Shown here in pieces: positions 1 to 7,171 of a stretch of DNA of 64,000 nucleotides. The position numbers and the translations under genes are program-made. The DNA comes from S015-6 sp964384945 (GTDB taxonomy: Bacteria; Desulfobacterota; DSWW01): assembly GCA_964384945.1 (NCBI GenBank), contig CAYLMK010000001.1, forward strand, positions 186,001 through 250,000, in the 5' to 3' direction. Under the pieces are notes generated by a model. That model ran no database searches. It saw only the letters and a program-made list of their open reading frames with translations, and was not told the DNA's origin. How positions within the stretch are numbered: the first letter of the stretch is position 1; every line of letters begins with the position of its first letter.

Positions 1-1
1 G

Positions 2-1054
2 GCGCAGGCGGAAGGCGCGAGGAGCCAGGCCTTCGAGATCTGGGATTCCTACCGGGAGGCCCAGCAATCCTGGGAGAAGGAATACCTGCTCTACCATATC
101 AAGAAGAACGAGGGGGACCTGAAGACAACGGCCAAGGCCCTTCACATGGACCCGCGACGGCTGGCCCGGAAGGCGGACAAGCTGGGCCTCTTGAGCAAGC
201 CCGAGGCCTCCAAGCCGGTCCTGAGGCAGCGGACCCTGCGGCGAAGCGTGGTCCTGGCCGGGCAAGGCCTCCACTCGGGGGTGAAGACAGGTCTGATTCT
301 CACCCCTCTACCTCCGAACAGCGGCATTCTGTTCGGAAACATCTCGACCGGCGAGGTCGTCCCGGTGCACGTGGACCACGTGCAGTCCACGGGGTACGCA
401 ACCTGCCTGCAAAAGGGCGCAACCTCCGCGAAGACGACGGAGCATTTTCTCGCCGTACTCCACAGCTACCGCATCTCCAATCTGCTCGTGAAGATCGAAG
501 GCGAGCTGCCGATCATGGACGGTTCTTCCCTGGACTTCTGCGCCATCGTCGAAGACGCGGGCATCGAGGAACAGGACGAACCGCTCGAGGAGATCGTCAT
601 CGACAGGAAATACGTAATCGGCAAGGAGGGGCCCGACGAAAAGTTCCTCCGGATCGAGCCGGCCGACACCTTCCAGGTCCACTACCTGCTCCATTACCCG
701 GAGCCCATCGGAAGGCAGGAGGTGGATTTCACCCTCAAGAGCGAGAAGGAGTTCAAGGAGCTGATCGCCCCGGCCCGGACCTTCGGCTTCCTCAAGGACA
801 TCGAGAAGATGGAAAGCATGGGGCTCGCGAGCGGCGGCAAGCTCACCAACGTCATTCTGGTGGACGAAGAGAAGGTGGTGAACACGACCCTGCGGTTTCC
901 GGACGAATTTGCGCGGCACAAGATCCTGGACATCCTGGGGGACTTCTACCTGCTCGCCAGGCCGGTGCGCGGCAGGATCACGGCCCAGAAGACGGGGCAC
1001 TCGGAGAACGTGGCCATGATGCGGATGATCCGGGAGCAGATGAAGATTGTCTGA
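2..1054 (+). CDS. lpxC: NtrC-type HTH domain fused to LpxC (5' end outside window)
   Basis: UDP-3-O-acyl-N-acetylglucosamine deacetylase, the committed zinc-dependent step of lipid A synthesis in the cytoplasm. The LpxC part starts near residue 75 of the visible frame (QRTLRRSVVLAGQGLHSG) and keeps the family landmarks: TTEHFLA, PIMDGSS, ARTFGF, the zinc-ligand helix FARHKILDILGD and the catalytic-histidine segment KTGHSEN. The frame stays open to the window edge. The upstream residues read like the end of an NtrC-type activator: a linker helix, then a Fis-like helix-turn-helix (KTTAKALHMDPRRLARKADK). An internal ATG at 146 has no good ribosome site and would cut this HTH, so the protein is probably a regulator-LpxC fusion. 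The receiver and AAA+ parts, if present, lie outside the window. Deacetylase call firm; fusion call strong but incomplete. Confidence 0.9.
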   Translation, partial: AQAEGARSQAFEIWDSYREAQQSWEKEYLLYHIKKNEGDLKTTAKALHMDPRRLARKADKLGLLSKPEASKPVLRQRTLRRSVVLAGQGLHSGVKTGLILTPLPPNSGILFGNISTGEVVPVHVDHVQSTGYATCLQKGATSAKTTEHFLAVLHSYRISNLLVKIEGELPIMDGSSLDFCAIVEDAGIEEQDEPLEEIVIDRKYVIGKEGPDEKFLRIEPADTFQVHYLLHYPEPIGRQEVDFTLKSEKEFKELIAPARTFGFLKDIEKMESMGLASGGKLTNVILVDEEKVVNTTLRFPDEFARHKILDILGDFYLLARPVRGRITAQKTGHSENVAMMRMIREQMKIV

Positions 1055-1700
1055 CAAGCCCCCCGATAAGACCGGCGACGCCTCTTCCGCCATACGACCC
1101 TGGCCTCTGCTGGACTCGAGGGTCCTGCACGCCTTTCCGATTTACAGGCTCCGTCAGGACACGCGTCAATCCCCGCGAACCGGGAAGAGACACGATTTCC
1201 TCGTCCTCGATTCCAAGGACTGGATCAACGTGGTTTCCGTGACTCCGGAAGGAAACCTGGTCCTGATCCGCCAGTTCCGCCACGGAACCGCTTCCATAGT
1301 CTGGGAGATCCCGGGCGGAATCATGGACGAGGAGGACGAGAGCCCGGAGCAGGCGGCCCGGCGGGAGTTGCTGGAAGAGACGGGCTACGAACCCGAAGAA
1401 ATGGTATTCCTGGGGGCCGTTCATCCCAACCCCGCCATTCAGAACAACCGGTGCCACACGTTCCTGGCCCGCAACGCCCGGCCGATCAAGTCGCAGCGGC
1501 TGGACGGCTCGGAAGATATCGAAGTCCGGGAAGCCTCGTGGGCCGAGGTCTCCCGGATGGTCGATCAGGGGCTGATCTCTCACTCTCTTGTGCTCACGGC
1601 CCTCTTCTGGTACGAACGACACCTGGCAAAACTTCCTCCCCCACCCCCACCGGCCAAGGCATCGCTCGAGGAGGTCGCGGCCCTGCTCAGACAGGGCTGA
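1047..1700 (+). CDS. NUDIX hydrolase, ADP-ribose pyrophosphatase-like
   Basis: Probable NUDIX pyrophosphohydrolase of the ADP-ribose/nucleoside-diphosphate-sugar type, a cytoplasmic housecleaning enzyme. The NUDIX box PGGIMDEEDESPEQAARREL followed by LEETGY is complete in its glutamates. The spacing from the box glycine to the first glutamate is one residue longer than the classical G-x5-E pattern, a variation met in this subfamily. The N-terminal half (residues 1-80) is the usual beta-rich segment with an RQFRHG stretch. The likely start is TTG at 1047, which overlaps the last codons of the lpxC fusion and suggests translational coupling. The C-terminus is proline-rich and then helical. Substrate is inferred from family only. 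Confidence 0.85.
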   Translation: MSDKPPDKTGDASSAIRPWPLLDSRVLHAFPIYRLRQDTRQSPRTGKRHDFLVLDSKDWINVVSVTPEGNLVLIRQFRHGTASIVWEIPGGIMDEEDESPEQAARRELLEETGYEPEEMVFLGAVHPNPAIQNNRCHTFLARNARPIKSQRLDGSEDIEVREASWAEVSRMVDQGLISHSLVLTALFWYERHLAKLPPPPPPAKASLEEVAALLRQG

Positions 1701-1809
1701 CGGGCCCGGACCCCCGCAGGGGGAGTCGAAACGGTCTCCTGCAAGCCCGGCCCACCCCGCACGCCCCACGCTTCTGCGGACATCCCGCCGGCGATCGGCG
1801 CAAAGGGGC

Positions 1810-2676
1810 TCACGGGTTCCTCCGCTCGTGACGGGCCCCGCCCGTGAAGTAGTTCCCCGGCAGCCGTCGGGTCACCCTTCGGGTCGGGTTGATTCGCTCG
1901 ACCGAAAGCCCGAAGACCCGCTCGAGGAAGTTCATGAGGATTCTGAAAGTGGCTCCCCAGAGGATTTCCTCTTCCGCGCCGTCGTGGATGACCAGGCAGG
2001 GGTACTCCCATTCGTGCGTGCGTTGGCCCGCCTCCTCGGAGGGCACGGCGAGGAGGAACCTGCAGACCGCGTAATTCTCAGGGTCCAGAAAGACACGAAG
2101 GGGAACCCGCAGGACGCTCTCCACCTCCCAGTTCGGGCGAGCCCTCCAGCCCGCCCTGACATGTCCCACCACGGGAAAGATTACGCGCGGGAAGCTCTGC
2201 ATCCAAAGCGAGGGCAGGGCCCCCATGTAAGCGACCCTCCAGGGCGGCAGGCGCATCTCCTCCCAGCTCTCTCTGAGAACCCCGGCGATCACGGAGAGAA
2301 ACACCTCCCGCGACCCCGGCGAGGAACGGAGCAGCCTCCGGAAAGGCTCGGAACGCTCCATGGGCAGGATCTTCCACGCGAGAAGCCGGCTCAGGACCCG
2401 GTCCACCCTTCGGTCCACACCGCCGCCGGGAAAGCAAAGATCCCCGGCCTGCTGCACGTAAGCGGAACGCTTGTTCAGAATGACCGTGTATTGCCGACCC
2501 GAGACATCAAACTCGATCGGCAACAGCACCGCGGAGGCCGCACAAGACTCCCCAGCCTCCCGTCTGTCCGCCACGAACCGCATCTGTTTCGGAAAGTCGG
2601 CGGGTGAGGGCTCCAGCCTCTCGCCCAGGTGCTTGCGAAAGGCCTCCGGATGCCCGACGAAGGCCTCATCGTCCAT
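1810..2676 (-). CDS. NUDIX hydrolase, CoA pyrophosphatase (NudL)-like
   Basis: NUDIX hydrolase resembling coenzyme A diphosphatases. The N-terminal region has NKRSAYVQQAGDLCFPGGGV, close to the R-x-H-A-G-x-x-x-F-P-G-G segment that marks CoA pyrophosphatases. The second half of the NUDIX box (LRESWEEMRL) follows only after an insertion of about 45 residues, so the box is split. The ATG at 2676 is chosen because GGAGG lies 9 bases upstream; a longer frame to 2703 lacks such a site. It converges with the upstream NUDIX gene across a 109-base gap. If the split box folds normally it would hydrolyse CoA or a related nucleotide; the insertion makes the exact substrate uncertain. Confidence 0.8.
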   Translation of the reverse strand: MDDEAFVGHPEAFRKHLGERLEPSPADFPKQMRFVADRREAGESCAASAVLLPIEFDVSGRQYTVILNKRSAYVQQAGDLCFPGGGVDRRVDRVLSRLLAWKILPMERSEPFRRLLRSSPGSREVFLSVIAGVLRESWEEMRLPPWRVAYMGALPSLWMQSFPRVIFPVVGHVRAGWRARPNWEVESVLRVPLRVFLDPENYAVCRFLLAVPSEEAGQRTHEWEYPCLVIHDGAEEEILWGATFRILMNFLERVFGLSVERINPTRRVTRRLPGNYFTGGARHERRNP

Positions 2677-3102
2677 CGACCTTCGCCTCCACACGGGTCG
2701 CATCCACAGAGGGCCCTCCCCCGAGGAATAAGATACTCGCCTTTGACCGCACGGACCCCGCAGGGGTCTTCCCGATCAAAGCGGCCTTGTCTTCTTCTCC
2801 GCCTCGATGAATCTAGAGGAGCAAAGGCAGGGCTGTCAACGCATCACTGCTGGGCGGGAGACCGTCTCGCCCGCCTCCGATTCACCTGTCGGACGCCCTC
2901 GAAGCCGCCTTCGGGGCGAACCATGCGGGCATGACGGCGAACATCGGAAGGACGAGACGGATCGGCCGGAGCGGGAAGGATGCCCTTGGAAGACCGCGCA
3001 AACGCGCGCCGGGGCACAGGTCGCGTGAGCGCGCAGATTGGGCAACGGGTCGATCGGGACGGCCGGCTCCGTGTTCGCGCGCAGGGAAGGCGGAAGGGGG
3101 AT
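2677..3102. other. Intergenic stretch without a supported gene
   Basis: No reading frame here has a ribosome site plus recognisable protein content. The only structure noted is a perfect 6-bp inverted repeat with a 3-base loop at 2754-2768 (GACCCC/GGGGTC), followed by a short pyrimidine run. It could be a weak terminator but has no proper T-tract. Confidence 0.5.
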
Positions 3103-3594
3103 TCACCGGGCAGGGGGGTGACGGAATCCTGCCGGAACGGCCGGCAGGTCCTCCTCGATCGGCTCCACGTCCCGGCTCTCCGGGGACGGGCTCGGTTCGA
3201 CCCGCCGGATCCGGGGAGGAAGCAGGCCGGATGCCCTTTGAAACTGCCACGCAAGATTCGTGTTCTCGTCGAACCAGTGGTTGTCCGCGTAACGCATTCC
3301 GGAAGGCATGCCCACGCCTTCCTCTCCAAGGCGTTCCATCAGCTCCGCGCCGTCCTTCACCCATGCAACCCCCCGGAGATGGTGCTCCGCCGCATGGTGC
3401 GCGAGCGCTCCGTGCAAGGCGCGTATGTAGCCGTGGGCCTCCGCCTCCTCCGTCTCCTCCCTCTTGTCCTTCTTTGCATCCATGTAGCGCGTCACCGCAA
3501 CGACGGACAGGAGACCCAGGGCGAAAAGCAGCGTCACGATCTGGATCAGCGTGGATACCTTGTACTCCGCCGCCACATGCTCACCCATTCTCAT
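3103..3594 (-). CDS. Pilin-like single-pass membrane protein lacking a prepilin cleavage site
   Basis: A 163-residue protein whose first 60 residues copy the layout of type IV pilins and type II pseudopilins: a short basic/polar leader, STLIQIVTLLFALGLLSVVA as the hydrophobic helix, then TRYMDAKKDK and a long amphipathic helix. A late NHWFDENTNLAWQF segment resembles the aromatic end of small prepilin-type proteins. Residues needed for prepilin peptidase are missing: the -1 glycine is Val13 and the +5 glutamate is Gln18. It may therefore stay as an uncleaved inner-membrane protein. ATG 3594 is chosen because GAGGGGG lies about 10 bases upstream; the frame runs further upstream without such a site. 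The C-terminal 40 residues are Pro/Glu-rich. No secretion gene neighbours it, so function is unknown. Confidence 0.65.
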   Translation of the reverse strand: MRMGEHVAAEYKVSTLIQIVTLLFALGLLSVVAVTRYMDAKKDKREETEEAEAHGYIRALHGALAHHAAEHHLRGVAWVKDGAELMERLGEEGVGMPSGMRYADNHWFDENTNLAWQFQRASGLLPPRIRRVEPSPSPESRDVEPIEEDLPAVPAGFRHPPAR

Positions 3595-3846
3595 TCTGCT
3601 CTTCCCCCTCTTGACCCTCGGTCCGCGATTTCGCGCAGCAACCGACATCATTCCCGCCGCCCCCGTCGTCCGTTCCGATCGCCGGGTCCGCGCGCAACGG
3701 GCCCGCCCGGAGACCATGAAGAACAACTTGAAAAGTATGAATCCCACAACGATGTGATGATAATACAAAAGTCCGGAAAGGCCTGTCAAGGGAAAGCTCC
3801 CAGACTCCCCCTGCGGAAACGGACACGCGCCCCCCGGATCCCCTCT

Positions 3847-3875
3847 TTGACAAGCTGCGGCGGGTGTAGTACCTG
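3847..3875 (+). promoter_or_regulatory. Candidate sigma-70 promoter for the glycosidase gene
   Basis: TTGACA at 3847-3852, a 17-base spacer and TACCTG at 3870-3875, about 60 bases before the ATG at 3936. The -35 is perfect; the -10 is poor. Confidence 0.35.
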
Positions 3876-3935
3876 GATGCGTCGTAGCGACTGCCCTCTC
3901 GGGAGCTCTTCGAAGCTGAACACGAGGGGACCACC

Positions 3936-6260
3936 ATGAAAAACCGCCGTCGGCTCCCGACAAGGCTCCTCGCCCCGGCATCGGTTGCGGCATGGCTCTT
4001 CGGGTCCGCGCTTCGGCTTTCAGCCGAAACGGCGGCGGGGCCGGAGGCCCGGATCGTCGTCGACCCGCAGAGGCCCGGGCCGGAGATCCCCGCCCTGCTT
4101 TACGGAACCAACGTCTTCTGGGTCCCGGAGCTGAACGGCCTGCCCGACAGGGTATCCTCGGAGGCCGGCTACCGGGATGCCATCGACAAATGGTACGGCT
4201 ACCTGCCGCTCGTCGACCGGCTGGGCCCGACCCTCCTCAGGTTTCCGGGAGGCCTCTCGGCGAACTTCTACATATGGCACCGTGCGATCGGCCCCTTTCC
4301 CGCGCGCAGGCCGATGACGGACAGGCCCGGCGCCGTATCCCCGATCATCGGAACGGATGAATTCCTGCTCGTCTGCGAGGAACTGGGCGCGCAGGCCATG
4401 ATCACGGTGAATCTGAATCGAGCCTCGGGCGACTCTCCGGTCCGCATGGCGCTCGATGCGGATTCGTTCTACCGCAAGAACGCGGCGGTCGCCGCCGACT
4501 GGGTCGAGTACTGCAATGCGCCGAACGACGGATCGAACCCGAGGGGAGGAACGGACTGGGCCGCGGTCAGGGCGCGCAACGGCCACGCCGCACCTTACGG
4601 AGTCAGGTACTGGGAGCTGGGAAACGAACTGCAGGACCTTCCGGTGGACCTGTACCAGAAGGCGGTGCGCATTTTCTCGCGGGAAATGAAGGCCGTCGAT
4701 CCCTCGATCCGGATCGGCGCCCTGACGCCCCTGCGGGAGTGGCGTCCGGAGAGGATCGAGGAGTGGTTCCGACGAATCGGCAAGGAAGAAGGAGAACACT
4801 TCGACTTCTGGATCCGCCACACGTACATGCCGAGCACCTCCGGCGAGATCAAGGGCTTCCTCCTGGCGGGAAAGGGGGCATCCATTTCCGCGCCCCTCCT
4901 GCTGCCCGGACCGGACGCATACGAGTTTCGCCTGCAGGCCATGACCCAGACCGGAAGCGCCGAGCTGACCCTGTCGCTTCCCGAGGGGGGCGTCAGGGAG
5001 GCTTGCCGGGTGGGACGGCAGAGGCGGGAGTGCTCCCTGAGGGCGAGGCTCGGGGAAGAGGCCCGCACCCTGCGCGTGGAACTCACGCAGGGAGACCACG
5101 CACTCGTGTACCACGTGGCCGAGCGCAACGGCAGCCGAACCGGCCAAGGGATCCTGGACCTGAAGAACAGCCCCGAGCTTCATCGACTGATCGTGGCCGG
5201 ACCGCTCGCGGCCGAGCGGCGCTGGTTTTCGCGTGAGCAATTGCAGGGGAAGGCCGTGTGCGTCACGGAGTACAATTCCGCATACGAGACCTACGGTGAG
5301 AGAGGGCGCACGCCCTTCGCGGCCCAGGTGCACGGCCTGCGGGATGCCCTGGCGGTGGGAACGTTTCTTCAAACATTCCTGCGGAACGGAACGGAAGCGG
5401 CCATGCAGTGGCTCCTGTTCGGAGACCAGGAGTGCTTCGGGCTCATCGAGGGCGTGGGGAGGGATCCGCTCCGCGCAGAGGAGCGGGGGCGGTCGGATCC
5501 GCGCCCGAGGCCGAGCTATTACATGCTCAAGCTCTTTCGCGATCATCTCGCCGGGCGCTCCCTGCCCGTGGAGATCCGTTCGCCGGCCGTGCGGGTCGGC
5601 CCGCCCGCGCCCCATGCGGCCATGGGCTACGTGGGCTACGAGCCTCTCGAGGCCTCGGTTCTCCAGGGGGTCGCCGCCATCGATGCGGACGGCCGCCGGC
5701 TCTGCCTCCTGGTGCTCAACCTGGGGGAAAGCGACGCCCTGACGGCAACGATCGATCTCACGGGCTTTCGGGCGGAGGAGGAGGGAGCGGCGTACGCGTT
5801 GACCGGCGAACACCCCTGGTCGAACAACGAACCCGAGGGCTGTCCGAAAGGAGACTGCGTTCGCATCGAGGAGAAGAGCTTCCCCGTTCCCGGGCCCGAG
5901 TTCACCTACGCGTTTCCTCCCCACTCGGCAACGGCGCTCGTCCTTTACGGAAAGGGCTTCGGCCGAAAGGCGGTCGGCCCTCCCCGGAACCTTAGAGTGA
6001 CGGCCCGGGGATCGCAGGCACGGCTGAGATGGGAGCCGCCCGAGGGGACTGCGCCCGGCGGTTATCATCTGTATCGTTCCCGCTTCGCACGCGGTCCCTT
6101 TCGCAACCGCGTCGGCACCATGCCCGCCGGCCGCCTCGAGGCGGCCGACACACTGCCGGATGCTGGCGGTTACACGTACGCAGTCCGCGCCTTCGACGCC
6201 CTGGGACAGGAAGGCCCCTTTTCGAACACCGTGCGCGTCGAATACGGCGGGAGTCAGTAG
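3936..6260 (+). CDS. Secreted GH51-like glycosidase with C-terminal fibronectin III domain
   Basis: Exported glycoside hydrolase of clan GH-A, closest in layout to alpha-L-arabinofuranosidases. Residues 1-30 form a signal peptide. A TIM-barrel follows, with LRFPGG (101-106), the acid/base motif WELGNELQ (Glu231) and the probable nucleophile in VTEYNSAYETYG (Glu445). Residues about 310-405 form a beta-rich insertion between the two catalytic halves. A C-terminal beta region (about 540-680) and one Fn3 domain (about 685-770) complete the protein. ATG 3936 has GAGGGGA 5 bases upstream. It stands alone, divergent from the pilin-like gene, with no transporter or other sugar gene nearby. Substrate specificity cannot be read from sequence; arabinose-containing glycans are one guess. 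Confidence 0.75.
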   Translation: MKNRRRLPTRLLAPASVAAWLFGSALRLSAETAAGPEARIVVDPQRPGPEIPALLYGTNVFWVPELNGLPDRVSSEAGYRDAIDKWYGYLPLVDRLGPTLLRFPGGLSANFYIWHRAIGPFPARRPMTDRPGAVSPIIGTDEFLLVCEELGAQAMITVNLNRASGDSPVRMALDADSFYRKNAAVAADWVEYCNAPNDGSNPRGGTDWAAVRARNGHAAPYGVRYWELGNELQDLPVDLYQKAVRIFSREMKAVDPSIRIGALTPLREWRPERIEEWFRRIGKEEGEHFDFWIRHTYMPSTSGEIKGFLLAGKGASISAPLLLPGPDAYEFRLQAMTQTGSAELTLSLPEGGVREACRVGRQRRECSLRARLGEEARTLRVELTQGDHALVYHVAERNGSRTGQGILDLKNSPELHRLIVAGPLAAERRWFSREQLQGKAVCVTEYNSAYETYGERGRTPFAAQVHGLRDALAVGTFLQTFLRNGTEAAMQWLLFGDQECFGLIEGVGRDPLRAEERGRSDPRPRPSYYMLKLFRDHLAGRSLPVEIRSPAVRVGPPAPHAAMGYVGYEPLEASVLQGVAAIDADGRRLCLLVLNLGESDALTATIDLTGFRAEEEGAAYALTGEHPWSNNEPEGCPKGDCVRIEEKSFPVPGPEFTYAFPPHSATALVLYGKGFGRKAVGPPRNLRVTARGSQARLRWEPPEGTAPGGYHLYRSRFARGPFRNRVGTMPAGRLEAADTLPDAGGYTYAVRAFDALGQEGPFSNTVRVEYGGSQ

Positions 6261-6298
6261 AATCCTGCGCACGGGGACCGGGCCGACGTTGCGCCCGC

Positions 6299-7123
6299 TT
6301 ATTGCATGCGGCAGATGGCGGTGAAGTTTCCGGAGCCGCGCAGCAGGGCCTGCCGCAGGCGGATCATCCAGGCGGGAAGCAGCCGGCGAGCCAAGGCCTT
6401 TGCGCCCGACGCCTGCGCCTGCCGGCGGTCCTGTTCGGTCGAGAAGCCCTTGACGAAAACGGTCTCGACCCTCGGGAAATGCCTTCGCAGCAGCCTTCGG
6501 TACTGCAGGGCGGTGTAGGCGTTTTCGTACACCCCGAACTCGACCTCGGAGCCGGAGCCGGCCGCCCGCTTCGCGCCGAAGATGGGCGCCATCGGCTCCC
6601 ATGCACAGAAAAAGACCCCGTCCGCCCGAAGCACCCTGCGGATCTCGGCCAATGCGTCGTCCGGGCTGTAGAAATGGTGGAGGGCGGAGAAGCAGGCAAC
6701 CAGGCCGAAGGAACGATCCCGGAACGGAAGGGCATGCACATCCGCGGATGCCAGGGCCGGCCTGTGGGCGGCCTCCATGCGCTCCTGCACCGCGGGCGTG
6801 GCCAGGCGAAAGGTCTCCTGGGAGAGGTCGACACAGACCCCCCGGATCCCATACCGGTTCCGGATGTGGAGGCCGATGTGGCCCTTCTCGGCCCCGACCT
6901 CGAGAAAACGGCGGATCGCGGCCCGGCCGCCGAGCCGAGGCAGCAGGAGATCAAACCACCGGAACTGCTCTTCGATCCAGGCGGGGAAGACGTCGTCCAG
7001 GGAGTCCTTGTGATCGTCGAAATGATGCCGGATCCCGAGATGCTGCTCGGTCAGGCGCCTTCGGTATTCGATTTCCGCCCGGATGTTCTCCGCCCGTTTC
7101 AGGCCGGGATTCCGGCAATCCAT
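6299..7123 (-). CDS. Class I SAM-dependent methyltransferase
   Basis: Methyltransferase with the Rossmann motif FLEVGAEKGHIGLHI (motif I), an acidic residue ending strand beta2 (VCVDLS) and the Methyltransf_11 post-motif FSALHHFYSPDDALAEIRRV. ATG 7123 has GGGAG 9 bases upstream. It is the last gene of the minus-strand cluster, 48 bases after the RND exporter. The substrate is not evident; by position it may methylate the lipid or carrier handled by the cluster. Confidence 0.8.
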   Translation of the reverse strand: MDCRNPGLKRAENIRAEIEYRRRLTEQHLGIRHHFDDHKDSLDDVFPAWIEEQFRWFDLLLPRLGGRAAIRRFLEVGAEKGHIGLHIRNRYGIRGVCVDLSQETFRLATPAVQERMEAAHRPALASADVHALPFRDRSFGLVACFSALHHFYSPDDALAEIRRVLRADGVFFCAWEPMAPIFGAKRAAGSGSEVEFGVYENAYTALQYRRLLRRHFPRVETVFVKGFSTEQDRRQAQASGAKALARRLLPAWMIRLRQALLRGSGNFTAICRMQ

Positions 7124-7171
7124 CTCCGTCGCTCCCTGCCCGCAGGAATCCGCGGGTGTGCGTTGGCTATA

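Noticed and set aside
2754..2768. Rho-independent terminator
   Set aside because: 6-bp stem is perfect but there is no T-tract on either strand.
4020..6602. 860-codon open frame on the minus strand opposite the glycosidase
   Set aside because: Shadow of the plus-strand gene in G+C-rich DNA: Arg/Gly/Pro-rich, no domain, no ribosome site, and it runs across two real genes.
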